Source of the DNA: Svornostia abyssi
GTDB taxonomy: Bacteria > Actinomycetota > Thermoleophilia > Solirubrobacterales > Solirubrobacteraceae
Reading direction: 5' to 3'
NCBI GenBank assembly: GCA_024666565.1
Contig: CP088295.1
Span: 4,712,001-4,776,000, forward strand
DNA length: 64,000 nucleotides
Shown: piece by piece, positions 35,885 through 48,657 of the stretch
How positions within the stretch are numbered: position 1 is the stretch's first letter
Layout: every line of letters starts with the position of its first letter
Program-made: the position numbers and the translations under genes
The notes under the pieces: generated by a model
Told to the model about the DNA's origin: nothing
Database searches by the model: none
Seen by the model: the letters and a program-made list of their open reading frames with translations, nothing else

Positions 35885-37678
35885 ATGGAAGCCGGAACGG
35901 GCACTGTTTCGACCACTGAGAGCACGACGATCGCCGGACTGGCGGCCGCCGCGTTCGAGAAGTACGCAGATCGCCCGGCGGTGAAGTTCAAGACCGCGGA
36001 TGGCTGGCAGGAGCAGACGTTCGCCGAGGTCGGCGACATCGCCTCCGAGATCGGCCGCGGGCTCATCGATCTGGGCATCGCACCGGGGGACCGCGTCGCG
36101 ATCCTCTCCAACACGCGCGTGGAGTGGACCTACGTCGACTTCGCCGCGACCCAGGCCGGCGCCACGGTCGTGCCGATCTACCAGACGAACTCCCCCGAGG
36201 AGTGCGAGTGGGTGCTGGGCAACGCCGAGTGCGTCGCCGTCGTCTGCGAGGACACGGCTCAGCTCGCGAAGGTCCGCGAGGTCCAGAGCCGCCTCCCCCA
36301 CCTGCAGCACATCGTCGTGATGGTCGCCGACGGTGACCTCGGCGACGCGATCAGCCTCGACGACCTGCGTGCGCGCGGCCGCGAGCACGACGTCAGCGAG
36401 CTGCAGGCGCGCACGGACGCCGTCACGCCGGACGACATCTTCACGATCATCTACACCTCCGGCACCACCGGCCCGCCGAAGGGCTGCGTGCTCTCGCACG
36501 GCAACTACCGCTCGGTCATCCGCATGTGTATCGACACGGGCGTGTACACCGACGAGCCCGAGGTCACGTACCTCTTCCTCCCGCTCGCCCACAGCTTCGC
36601 GCTCATCGTGCAGCTGCTGTCCTTCGAGACGGGCAACGAGCTCGCGTACTTCGGCGGCGACACCAAGGCGATCGTCGGCGAGCTCGCCGAGGTCAAGCCG
36701 ACCTACCTCCCGTCGGTCCCGCGGATCTTCGAGAAGATCTACACGCTGGTCAGCGCGAACGCCGATCCGGAGCTCATCAAGAAGGCCGTCGGCGCGGGCC
36801 TGATGGTCAAGCAGCTCGAGGCGGCAGGGCAGCCGATCCCGCCGGAGCTCCAGGAGGGCTACGACCGCGCGGAGGAGCGCCTGTTCAAGAACGTCCGCGC
36901 GGCGTTCGGCGGCAACCTGCGCCATGCGGTCACCGGCGCCGCCCCGATCCAGAAGGAGATCCTCGAGTTCTTTTACGCCTGCGGCGTCCCGGTCATGGAG
37001 GGCTACGGCATGACCGAGACCGCGACCGTCGCGACGGCGGGCACCCTGGAGCACTTCAAGTTCGGCACGGTCGGCAAGCCGCTTCCGGGCGTGGAGCTGA
37101 AGATCGCCGAGGACGGCGAGCTGCTGATCAAGGGCCCGAACATCTTCCAGGGCTACTACAAGAACGCAGACGCGTCGTTCGGGACGATCCAGGACGGCTG
37201 GCTGCACACCGGCGACATCGGGTCGATCGACGAGGAGGGCTACCTCTCGATCACCGGCCGCAAGAAGGACATCATCATCACCGCGGGCGGCAAGAACCTC
37301 ACGCCCGCGAACCTCGAGAACGACCTGAAGTCCACACGGTGGATCAGCCAGGCCGTGATGCACGGCGACCGCCGGCCCTACCCGATCATGCTCGTGACGC
37401 TCGACGAGGAGGAGATCATCCCCTGGGCGCAGCAGCAGGAGGGGATGCCGACCACGCTCGCCGAGCTGTCCGTGCACCCGACGGTGCAGGAGATGATCCA
37501 GGCCGAAGTGGACAAGGCCAACGCGAAGTACGCCCAGGTCGAGCAGGTCAAGAAGTTCGCGATCCTGCCGCACGATCTCTCGCAGGAGACCGGCGAGCTG
37601 ACCCCGACGCTCAAGGTCAAGCGCAACGTGGTCAACGAGAAGTTCGCCGGCGTGATCGACGGGCTCTACACGGGCTAG
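35885..37678 (+). CDS. Long-chain acyl-CoA synthetase (AMP-forming)
   Basis: A 597-residue ligase. P-loop IIYTSGTTGPPKGCVLSH, adenine motif MEGYGMTETATVAT, then GWLHTGDIGSIDEEGYLSIT, DIIITAGGKNLTPANLEN and the late PTLKVKRN lysine region. It is closely related in layout to the ligase at 29614-31443 but belongs to a separate, single-gene unit. It activates long-chain fatty acids for beta-oxidation or lipid synthesis. GGGGAGGAG precedes the ATG. Its stop overlaps the convergent VapC-type gene by 4 bases. Confidence 0.93.
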   Translation: MEAGTGTVSTTESTTIAGLAAAAFEKYADRPAVKFKTADGWQEQTFAEVGDIASEIGRGLIDLGIAPGDRVAILSNTRVEWTYVDFAATQAGATVVPIYQTNSPEECEWVLGNAECVAVVCEDTAQLAKVREVQSRLPHLQHIVVMVADGDLGDAISLDDLRARGREHDVSELQARTDAVTPDDIFTIIYTSGTTGPPKGCVLSHGNYRSVIRMCIDTGVYTDEPEVTYLFLPLAHSFALIVQLLSFETGNELAYFGGDTKAIVGELAEVKPTYLPSVPRIFEKIYTLVSANADPELIKKAVGAGLMVKQLEAAGQPIPPELQEGYDRAEERLFKNVRAAFGGNLRHAVTGAAPIQKEILEFFYACGVPVMEGYGMTETATVATAGTLEHFKFGTVGKPLPGVELKIAEDGELLIKGPNIFQGYYKNADASFGTIQDGWLHTGDIGSIDEEGYLSITGRKKDIIITAGGKNLTPANLENDLKSTRWISQAVMHGDRRPYPIMLVTLDEEEIIPWAQQQEGMPTTLAELSVHPTVQEMIQAEVDKANAKYAQVEQVKKFAILPHDLSQETGELTPTLKVKRNVVNEKFAGVIDGLYTG

Positions 37679-38073
37679 CCGATCGACCGCCACGCGACGC
37701 CCGGGAGTTCCGCGAACGCCCGGGCGTCGGTGGTAACCAGCGTGCGCCCGGTGGCCCGGGCGGACGCGGCGATCTGCAGGTCGTGTGCGCCGCGCGGGCG
37801 ACCCTGGCGGGCGGCTTCGGCGGCCAACACGGCATGGTGGCGGGCGACTGCGAGGTCGAATGCAATCACCTGCACGCGAGCGATCATGCCCTCAACCATC
37901 TCCTCGCGCGTGCGCTTCCGCGCCGCGTTCGCGTGCATGACGCCGACGAGGAGCTCCGACGCGGTCACCGCGCTCATCGCGAGGTCCGCGGCATCCGGAA
38001 ACACCGCGTCAGCCTCCAGGTACCCACGCTCGACCGCGATGAGAGCACCCGTGTCGAGTATCAGTCGTTCCAC
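37675..38073 (-). CDS. PIN-domain ribonuclease toxin (VapC-type)
   Basis: A 132-residue PIN protein. The acidic active-site set is visible: Asp in LILDTGAL (residue 7), Glu in TASELLVG, Asp in AHDLQIAA and Asp in VTTDARAF. VapC toxins cleave specific RNAs when freed from their antitoxin. ATG 38073 lies within the end of the antitoxin gene (13-base overlap), the usual antitoxin-first arrangement. All key residues are present, so the toxin should be active. Confidence 0.92.
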   Translation of the reverse strand: MERLILDTGALIAVERGYLEADAVFPDAADLAMSAVTASELLVGVMHANAARKRTREEMVEGMIARVQVIAFDLAVARHHAVLAAEAARQGRPRGAHDLQIAASARATGRTLVTTDARAFAELPGVAWRSIG

Positions 38074-38324
38074 GGGTTGATGTCCGGCGTCGGGCCGATG
38101 AAGCGCTTGAGGTCGGCCATGTCGCGTTCCCAGTCCTCGTCGAACGGGTGTTCACGCAAGAAGGCGCGGAGCTCTCCCAACGTGTTCCTCGGCGCGGGCG
38201 CGATGGTCGCCACGACCTTGCCGCGGCGCACGACGGTGAAGGTCTCACCGCGGTGCTCGACGGCGTCGAGCAGGTCGGCGAACCGCTTCGAGGCCTCGGT
38301 GGCGCTGATCTCGGGCATCAACAT
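38061..38324 (-). CDS. Phd/VapB-type antitoxin
   Basis: An 87-residue antitoxin. The Phd/YefM-type DNA-binding N-terminus EISATEASKRFADLLDAVEH is followed by TFTVVRRGKVVATIAP. A toxin-binding tail (LREHPFDEDWERDMADLKRF) follows. It neutralises the downstream PIN toxin and normally represses the shared operon. Starts at 38324 or 38318 are both possible. GATAAT ends 9 bases before the second ATG, so a near-leaderless transcript from there is plausible. Confidence 0.88.
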   Translation of the reverse strand: MLMPEISATEASKRFADLLDAVEHRGETFTVVRRGKVVATIAPAPRNTLGELRAFLREHPFDEDWERDMADLKRFIGPTPDINPWND

Positions 38325-38358
38325 CTGATTATCCGATTCTGCGGGCCGGCGTCAACTG

Positions 38359-39207
38359 TCAGCAGTCGACCCGAACACGGTCGCGGGCGCGGTCCATCGC
38401 GGCTTGGCGACGGAGCATCACCCTGCGCGCCCGAGCACGCCGGGCGCCACGCGCGCGGCGATAGACAGCCCGAGCGCGGCGGTAGGACGCGGTGCGGCGG
38501 GCCCGCGACCGTTGGGCGTCGGTGCAGGCCTGTGACACCACAACCTGCGTCTCGAGCACGCCCTGCGGCTCGGGAGCGCCCGCATCATGCAGCTGGGCGC
38601 AGATGCGGTAGGTACCGGGGACGGTGATCGTCCCCAGCCCGATCCGGGTGCCGCCTGATCCGCGGACGACGCCGTAGGACTGGTCGCCGATCCACGGCGC
38701 CTCCGCGCAAGGTGGGCCATCCAGGGCACGCACCCACGCCCAGACGCTCGTCTCGACGTCCGCCCGCCCCTGCACGAGGACGTCGACGGGCTCACCGAGC
38801 GCATAGACCGGCCGCGCGGCGATCAGAGACAGGCTGCGCTGGGCCTGCGACAGCTGGATGACCGCGACTGCCTGCTCGAACCCCGGCGCCTCGTCGCCGT
38901 CCTCCGCGGTGACGAGGCGGGCGCACAGCGCCCACGGGCCGGGGGCGGCCTCGGCGAAGTCGAACGTGTGCGTGAACGGCCCCGACGCACGCTCCCAGTC
39001 CGCATACCCAGGTGTGCACGTCGTGCCCGGCTGGCGCTGGAACCGCACCCGGGCATCGAACGGCCCACTCCCGCGCACCGTGATCTCGTACTTCTGCCCC
39101 GTCAGTCCGGTGGCCGGGGCGATCACCTCGAGTGCGGCGCTCGCGGGCTCAGTCCACCCGGCGCAGCCCACCACGGCACAGCACAGCAGCAACATCCGGC
39201 GTCGCAT
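38359..39207 (-). CDS. Secreted protein with Arg/Ala-rich basic tail, unknown function
   Basis: A 282-residue protein with a signal peptide (MRRRMLLLCCAVVGCAGW, cleavage near ASA). Two Ig-like or bacterial-surface beta domains of about 100 residues follow, each with a Cys pair (TTCTPGYADW / ALCARLV; PPCAEAPW / RICAQLH). The last 60 residues are a strongly basic RRAR-type helix ending in VDC. GGAGGTG precedes ATG 39207. Such basic tails might bind cell-wall polymers; this is inference and no family is recognised. Confidence 0.75.
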   Translation of the reverse strand: MRRRMLLLCCAVVGCAGWTEPASAALEVIAPATGLTGQKYEITVRGSGPFDARVRFQRQPGTTCTPGYADWERASGPFTHTFDFAEAAPGPWALCARLVTAEDGDEAPGFEQAVAVIQLSQAQRSLSLIAARPVYALGEPVDVLVQGRADVETSVWAWVRALDGPPCAEAPWIGDQSYGVVRGSGGTRIGLGTITVPGTYRICAQLHDAGAPEPQGVLETQVVVSQACTDAQRSRARRTASYRRARAVYRRARGARRARARRVMLRRQAAMDRARDRVRVDC

Positions 39208-39282
39208 CGACGCACCTCCAGGGTCGGGGTTCTCCCCCTCCCTAGGTGCCAGCTGCGAAAACTCGCCCCCCGGGCCGCGGAC

Positions 39283-40533
39283 TCAGTCGGCCGCGGACTG
39301 CTTCAGCAGCGTGCCCGTCGTCTGCTCGAGGATCTTGCGCCAGGCCCGCGTGCGCTCCTCCTCCTTGGCGAAGTGGCGCACCACCTTGCGGACCCGCGTC
39401 GCGGAGATCTCGATGCCGTGCCGCGCGCAGATCTCGTGGAACGAGTCGTACTCCTCGGCGAGGCGCAGCGTGACGGACTGGAAGCCGTGGCGGGCGATGT
39501 CGACCCGCTTGGCGTAGTTCATGATCGACGTCTCGAACATGAGCTCGTCGTCGGGCTCGGGCTCGATGAGGACGATGTCGACGCCCGGGTAGCGCTGCTC
39601 CCACTGGCGTGCCATCTCGTGCAGGCGCTGGTAGGCGAGCAGCTTGAACGTCTGGTAGCCGACCTGCGGGAAGCCCATGTCGCTGATGTGACGCGGGCGG
39701 GTGCCGAACAGCGTGCGGTGGGGCTTGGAGAAGTCGTTGACGTACGGGACGAGCGGGTTGACCACCACGATGAACTTCGCGCCCGCCTCGACGGCGATGT
39801 CGAGGTTCGTCGTCGAGACGATGCCGCCGTCGACGAGCTCGCGGCCGCGGACCTCGACGGGCTTGTAGACCATCGGCAGCGCCGTCGACGCGCTGACGGC
39901 CTTGGAGATCGGGACGTCGCTCCACTCCTCGGTCCCGAACACGATGCGCTCGCACGTGTCGAGGTCCGTCGCGGCGAGGTAGAGCTCGGGGCCGAGCTCG
40001 CGGAAGTCGTTCGTGCGGTCCGGGTCGGAGAGCACCGTGCGCAGGTAGTGCTCGATGCCGCTGCCCGAATAGGCGCCGGACGGCAGGCCCTCGGCGATGC
40101 CGAGGATGAAGTCGATCGCGGAGACCTGCCCGAGGTCGCCGGCCATCTGGCGCAGCACCTTCGCCGTCTGCCACGGCAGCGCCACGCCTTTCTTCGCGAA
40201 CTCGACGAGGTTCGGCCGCAGGAGGTTCGCGAGCGAGACGTCGCGGAACGGGCTCGGCACCTGGTTGTTGACGACCCGCATCATCTCCTCGGGCGTGATG
40301 CCGTTCGCCGCGAGCGAGGCGACGAACGAGCCCGCGGACGTGCCCACGTACACGTCGAACTCGTTGACCGTCCGGTTGACGGAGAGGAGGTCGAGCGCGC
40401 GCAGGGCGCCGATCTCGTAGACGCCGCCTGTGAAGCCGCCGCCGCCGAGCACCAGGGCCGTCTTGGAACGCTTCGGCCGGCGCCTGCTGCGCTGGCCTCC
40501 GTTGCCCGGCTCGAGGTTGACGACCTTGCCCAT
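39283..40533 (-). CDS. Patatin-like phospholipase
   Basis: A 416-residue cytoplasmic serine hydrolase. The oxyanion loop is LVLGGGGFTGGVYEIGAL, the nucleophile elbow GTSAGS, and the catalytic Asp is in ELVDGGIVSTT. Patatins hydrolyse phospholipid or neutral-lipid acyl chains with a Ser-Asp dyad. The N-terminal 25 residues are basic and polar with no signal peptide. The C-terminal 150 residues are helical and extend beyond the minimal domain. It diverges from the PBP4-type peptidase gene with an 81-base gap. Confidence 0.92.
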   Translation of the reverse strand: MGKVVNLEPGNGGQRSRRRPKRSKTALVLGGGGFTGGVYEIGALRALDLLSVNRTVNEFDVYVGTSAGSFVASLAANGITPEEMMRVVNNQVPSPFRDVSLANLLRPNLVEFAKKGVALPWQTAKVLRQMAGDLGQVSAIDFILGIAEGLPSGAYSGSGIEHYLRTVLSDPDRTNDFRELGPELYLAATDLDTCERIVFGTEEWSDVPISKAVSASTALPMVYKPVEVRGRELVDGGIVSTTNLDIAVEAGAKFIVVVNPLVPYVNDFSKPHRTLFGTRPRHISDMGFPQVGYQTFKLLAYQRLHEMARQWEQRYPGVDIVLIEPEPDDELMFETSIMNYAKRVDIARHGFQSVTLRLAEEYDSFHEICARHGIEISATRVRKVVRHFAKEEERTRAWRKILEQTTGTLLKQSAAD

Positions 40534-40601
40534 GACGCTCCGAATTCAGTGTAGGTGTCCGGCAGACGTACAGAGCCGCAGACCGCATCCCGTCGGACTC
40601 C

Positions 40602-40607
40602 TATGGT
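40602..40607 (+). promoter_or_regulatory. -10 element (TATGGT), leaderless
   Basis: TATGGT ends exactly 7 bases before the GTG start of the PBP4-type gene and no Shine-Dalgarno is present; transcription would begin at the start codon. Confidence 0.55.
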
Positions 40608-40614
40608 GTTCTAG

Positions 40615-41820
40615 GTGATCGTGCGACGTCTCGCGTTCTTGATCACCCTTTTCGTGGCCTTTGCGGCCGGTTCTGCTCCGGCCGCGGCCACCACCGCCGC
40701 CACCCTGAAGGCCAAGCTGGCCAAGGAGATGCGCTTCGCCGGCGGGCTGTCTGGCGCGTATGTCCGCGACGTCGAGACGGGGCGTCCCCTGTTCAGCTGG
40801 CGCGCCGACGCTCCCAGGGTCCCCGCTTCCGTGGAGAAGCTCTATACGACGGCAAGTTCGTTGCTGCGCGACGGGCCCGCGTTCACCTTTCCGACGATTG
40901 CCGCCGCCGATGTTGCGCCGGACGAGGACGGGGTCATCGGCGGGGACCTCTACGTCATCGGTTCCGGGGATCCGACGCTGACGACGGACGGGCTCGAGCG
41001 CCTGGCGCGAGCCGTCGCCGCGGCCGGGGTCACCCAGGTGGACGCCGTACACGGCGACGACGACGCGTGGGACGAGCGCGTCGGCGGCCCGGATTCCAAC
41101 TTCGGCTACGACCGCTGGCTCGGCGGGCAGCTGCGCGCGCTGTCGGTCAACCGCGGCTGGGACGGCCGGCGTCTTCAGACCAGCCCGGCCGGGTACGCCG
41201 CGAAGAAGCTGACCGCGGCGCTGCGGGCGGCCGGGGTGAAGGTGGGCAAGGTCGGGACGCGCGCGTCGGCGCCCGAGAACGCGGTCGAGCTCGCCCGGGT
41301 GCAGTCTGCGCCGCTGGGTGACCTCGCGCGGGCGACGAACGTCCCGTCGGACAACTACATCGCCGAGATGCTGCTCAAGGGCCTCGGCGACCGCTACGGC
41401 GTGCTCGGCACCACGGGCGCCGGCGCGGCGGTCGCGCGCGACACGCTGGACGACTTCGGCATCCGCCCGCGAATCGTCGACGGGTCCGGCCTGTCGCGTG
41501 CGAACCGGACGACGCCGCGCCAGGTCGTGCGCCTGCTGGAGCGCATGGCGTCGCAGGAGAGCGGAACGGCGTTCCGCGAGTCACTCGCGCTAGCGGGCAG
41601 CACCGGGACGATCCAGCGGCGGATGCGCGGCACGGCCGCCGCCGGAAACTGCCGGGCGAAGACGGGCACGCTGAACGGCGTCAGCGCGCTGGCCGGCTAC
41701 TGCCGCGCCCGCGACGGCGGGGACGTGGCGTTCGCGATCCTCATGAGCCGCGTCGGTCTGTTCACCGCGCATGGGGCGCAGGACCGGATGGCGGCGGCGA
41801 TCGCGCGCTGGGACGGGTGA
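40615..41820 (+). CDS. dacB: D-alanyl-D-alanine carboxypeptidase/endopeptidase (PBP4 type, S13)
   Basis: A 401-residue penicillin-binding protein exported by a signal peptide (RRLAFLITLFVAFAAGSAPA). Catalytic SxxK is SVEK (Ser72, Lys75), the second motif is SDN (VPSDNYIAEML), and the third is KTG (RAKTGTLNGVSALAGY). It trims peptidoglycan cross-bridges or terminal D-Ala outside the cell. Length is at the short end of the family (E. coli PBP4 is 477), and the accessory insertion is reduced. The GTG at 40615 sits 7 bases after a -10 element. Confidence 0.93.
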   Translation: MIVRRLAFLITLFVAFAAGSAPAAATTAATLKAKLAKEMRFAGGLSGAYVRDVETGRPLFSWRADAPRVPASVEKLYTTASSLLRDGPAFTFPTIAAADVAPDEDGVIGGDLYVIGSGDPTLTTDGLERLARAVAAAGVTQVDAVHGDDDAWDERVGGPDSNFGYDRWLGGQLRALSVNRGWDGRRLQTSPAGYAAKKLTAALRAAGVKVGKVGTRASAPENAVELARVQSAPLGDLARATNVPSDNYIAEMLLKGLGDRYGVLGTTGAGAAVARDTLDDFGIRPRIVDGSGLSRANRTTPRQVVRLLERMASQESGTAFRESLALAGSTGTIQRRMRGTAAAGNCRAKTGTLNGVSALAGYCRARDGGDVAFAILMSRVGLFTAHGAQDRMAAAIARWDG

Positions 41821-41842
41821 CATTCGCCCATAATCCGTCAAC

Positions 41843-41865
41843 CTCACCCTCGAGTTGAGGGTGAG
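41843..41865. repeat. 9-bp hairpin after dacB
   Basis: Perfect stem CTCACCCTC / GAGGGTGAG with a 5-base loop, 22 bases after the dacB stop. It precedes a second, stronger terminator; the two may act together. Confidence 0.5.
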
Positions 41866-41898
41866 TCTCGACGGCTGAGCCAGGCGTGAATATGGACT

Positions 41899-41921
41899 AA
41901 AGGCCCGCTATCCGGGCCTTT
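41899..41921. terminator. Bidirectional intrinsic terminator
   Basis: AAAGGCCCG-CTATC-CGGGCCTTT is a perfect 9-bp stem with A-rich and T-rich flanks. It ends 2 bases before the stop of the minus-strand VOC gene's coding end and serves both convergent genes. Confidence 0.85.
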
Positions 41922-41923
41922 CG

Positions 41924-42406
41924 TCACCCCAAGCGCGCCTCCAGCTCCGCGACCCGCGCCGTGAGCTCCTGCACCGCCGTCACGAGGTCGCGCTCGGCCG
42001 GCCGATGCACGATCTCGAGCTTGATCCCGTCCGGATCGTGCAGAAACACCGCGTAATAGCCCGGCGTGTAGCTGTAAGGCTGCGGGCCGCTCTCGATCTC
42101 GCCGCCGTTGGCGGCCGCCCACGCGCCGACCTGGTCGACCACGGCACGGGAGCCCGCCGCGAACGCGATGTGGTGGATCCCGACGGCATAGCGGTCGTAC
42201 GGCGTGGCGTGGGCCTGTGACTGCGCGGCGCGCAGGCTCAGCGAGCCCATCCCTCCGACCCGGCCGAGGTAGACGACGCGCTCGCCTCGTTCCCCCTCGA
42301 TCTCCGTCGCCCGCGAGTAGCCGAGCGGCAGGAGCAGGCCCTTGTAGAACGCGAGGCTGCGCTCGAGATCGGTCACGACGAGGTCGAGATGGTCGATGGC
42401 GTCCAT
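41924..42406 (-). CDS. VOC-family (glyoxalase/dioxygenase fold) protein
   Basis: A 160-residue protein with two beta-alpha-beta-beta-beta modules. Metal-ligand candidates are His6 (MDAIDHLDLVV), the His pair in GIHHIAFAAG, and Glu in IKLEIVHR, with DPDG before the last. These are the positions used by metal-dependent VOC enzymes. The C-terminus carries a short helical tail (VQELTARVAELEARLG) that looks like a coiled coil. Substrate unknown. It begins 71 bases from the divergent beta-helix gene. Confidence 0.88.
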   Translation of the reverse strand: MDAIDHLDLVVTDLERSLAFYKGLLLPLGYSRATEIEGERGERVVYLGRVGGMGSLSLRAAQSQAHATPYDRYAVGIHHIAFAAGSRAVVDQVGAWAAANGGEIESGPQPYSYTPGYYAVFLHDPDGIKLEIVHRPAERDLVTAVQELTARVAELEARLG

Positions 42407-42463
42407 GTGCGGATGCTACGACGCTGTGTCGCGAACCCGACATACGCGCTGTGCGGCCGACCG

Positions 42464-42469
42464 TACCTT
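42464..42469 (+). promoter_or_regulatory. -10 element (TACCTT), leaderless
   Basis: TACCTT ends 7 bases before the ATG of the beta-helix protein gene, again with no ribosome-binding site. Confidence 0.45.
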
Positions 42470-42476
42470 CGGCGGC

Positions 42477-46800
<4,324 letters not shown>

Positions 46801-46882
46801 GACCCGCGGGCCAGTGTACGGCGCGCCCTGGGCGGCAGCGCCCGGCCGATGAGTTTCGGCACGAAGACGAGTCGGAACCGAC

Positions 46883-47254
46883 ATGATCACCGGCACCGAC
46901 TTCGTCGTCGTCCCCACGAAGGACTTCGCGCGCGCCGTCACGTTCTACGGCGACACCCTCGAACTGACCCCCGGCATCCGGTACGGCGACCATCCCGGCG
47001 CAGAGTTCGAAACGGGTGACCTCACCCTCGCGGTGATGGACCTCGAGTTCTTCGGCGGCCCGGCCTGCGGCCCGAGCGGCCCGATCGCGTTTCGCGTCGA
47101 CGATGTCGCCGAGGCCCGCGCCGCGCTGGAGCGCAAGGGCGTTGTGTTCACCGGCGACATCGTGGACTCCGGTGTCTGCCACCAGGCGTTCTTCGCCGAC
47201 CCCGACGGCAATCCGCTGATCCTGCACCACCGGTACGTGCCGCGCACCTCGTAG
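46883..47254 (+). CDS. VOC-family protein lacking canonical metal ligands
   Basis: A 123-residue glyoxalase-fold protein. The first strand (GTDFVVVPTKDFARAVTFYG) has no His at the usual metal position. The last strand is FFADPDGNPLILHHRY, with Leu where a Glu would be expected. It may therefore be a binding protein or use another site. It diverges from surE with an 82-base gap. Function not known. Confidence 0.85.
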   Translation: MITGTDFVVVPTKDFARAVTFYGDTLELTPGIRYGDHPGAEFETGDLTLAVMDLEFFGGPACGPSGPIAFRVDDVAEARAALERKGVVFTGDIVDSGVCHQAFFADPDGNPLILHHRYVPRTS

Positions 47255-47264
47255 GACCGCACCA

Positions 47265-47288
47265 AACGGTGCGACCGCCGACACCGTT
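47265..47288 (+). terminator. Hairpin terminator after the VOC gene
   Basis: Perfect 7-bp stem AACGGTG / CACCGTT with a 10-base loop, starting 11 bases after the stop. A weak T-run (TT) follows. Confidence 0.5.
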
Positions 47289-47329
47289 CGCGCGTCGTGG
47301 ACGCGGCGGCGCCCACGCACGATGGAAGG

Positions 47330-48634
47330 ATGCGACGACTCTGCATCCTTCCCATCGCCCTCCTCGCCTGCGTGATCGCTCCCTCCGCCGCGTCGGCGGT
47401 GAGCCTGACCGTTGAAGGCGACACGTACGTCCTGCGAGGCGACCCCGGCCCCGATGCGATCAGCCTGCGCGGCGACGACGACGGCCGGATCGAGTTCAGC
47501 GGCATGGGGCCCAGCGCGCCGGCCGGCTGCACGACGAGCATGTGGGACAACCACGCGCACTGCCAGCCCGGCCCGGTGCGAGTCGAGGGCGGCGACGGCA
47601 ACGACACCCTCGGCATCGAGCTGACGATGCCGGCGGTCGCCATCACGATCCTCGGCGGCACCGGCGATGACAAGATCACCGGCCACACGGGGGCCAGCAC
47701 GCTCGACGGCGGGCCCGGCAATGACAGCGTCACCGGCGGGGGCGGTCCCGACACGGTCCTCGGCGGGGAAGGCGACGACGAGGTCTCCGGCGACGGGTTC
47801 ACCTCCGCGTCGCCCGACGTCATCGACGGCGGACCGGGCACCGACCGCGCCGGCGTCGGCTCCTGGTCGAACAACAGCAGCGGCCCGGCGACACCGATGA
47901 TCACCGTGAGCCTGGACGGCGCCGCCAACGACGGGCGCCCCGGCGAGGGCGACAACGTCACCGGCCTCGAGCAGATCAAGATCAACAGCAGCGCCACGCT
48001 GATCGCAGGTTCCGAGGCCGCCGACTTCGAGATTCCCTCAAACGCGGGCGCCGTGCCGTCCAAGCTCGTCGGAAGCCCGAAGGCCGACCGCCTGAAGTCG
48101 GCGCACGGCGCAGACGAGATCGACGGTGGCGCCGGCGACGACAGCCTCGAGGGCGGCTACGGCAACGACACCATCACCGGCGGCCCCGGCCGCGACACGA
48201 TCAACGCCGACGCCAGCGGCGGCTGCGACTTCTTCGTCTGCAATGCGCCCGTCGGCAACGACACCGTCCTCGCCCGGGACGGCGAGGCTGACTCCATCGA
48301 CTGCGGCGTCGGGACGGACCCCGCGGTTGTCGACGCGAGCGACACCGTCGCGAACTGCGAGACCGTCGAGCGCGGAGATGCCGGCGGCCCCACGCCCCCC
48401 GGAGGGGGCGGCTCGACCCGTGCGAAGACCTGCAAGGTCCCGAGCATCAAGCGGGGGACGAAGCTCAGCACGGCGCGGTCAAAGCTGAAGCAGGCGAAGT
48501 GCGCGAGCAGGACCGTCAGGGTGAAGTCGCGAACGGTCCGCAGGGGCCGGGTGGTCAAGCTCTCCAAGAAGGCCGGCGCGCGCGTCAAGACGACCGCCAA
48601 GGTCACCATCTACGTGTCGCGCGGACGGCGCTGA
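47330..48634 (+). CDS. Secreted RTX-repeat protein with C-terminal PASTA-like domain
   Basis: A 434-residue exported protein. The signal peptide (MRRLCILPIALLACVIAP) is followed by two blocks of calcium-binding RTX nonapeptides (GGTGDDKITG ... GGPGNDSVTGGGGPDTVLGG; GGAGDDSLEGGYGNDTITGG). A linker rich in Gly/Thr follows. The last about 70 residues (CKVPSIKRGTKLSTARSKL ... VTIYVSRGRR) have the layout of a PASTA domain, a peptidoglycan or muropeptide binder. This would give a calcium-stabilised wall-associated protein. RTX proteins usually use type I secretion; here a Sec signal is present. Confidence 0.88.
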   Translation: MRRLCILPIALLACVIAPSAASAVSLTVEGDTYVLRGDPGPDAISLRGDDDGRIEFSGMGPSAPAGCTTSMWDNHAHCQPGPVRVEGGDGNDTLGIELTMPAVAITILGGTGDDKITGHTGASTLDGGPGNDSVTGGGGPDTVLGGEGDDEVSGDGFTSASPDVIDGGPGTDRAGVGSWSNNSSGPATPMITVSLDGAANDGRPGEGDNVTGLEQIKINSSATLIAGSEAADFEIPSNAGAVPSKLVGSPKADRLKSAHGADEIDGGAGDDSLEGGYGNDTITGGPGRDTINADASGGCDFFVCNAPVGNDTVLARDGEADSIDCGVGTDPAVVDASDTVANCETVERGDAGGPTPPGGGGSTRAKTCKVPSIKRGTKLSTARSKLKQAKCASRTVRVKSRTVRRGRVVKLSKKAGARVKTTAKVTIYVSRGRR

Positions 48635-48657
48635 CGACGGGCGGTTCCCGCGGCCGC

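Noticed and set aside
39273..39301. Short direct repeat GGCCGCGGACT
   Set aside because: It is an 11-base GC-rich repeat partly inside the patatin coding end and is expected by chance at this base composition.
47660..48190. Tandem DNA repeats suggestive of CRISPR or VNTR
   Set aside because: They are degenerate RTX nonapeptide codons in frame, without equal repeats or unique spacers. No CRISPR array was seen in the window.
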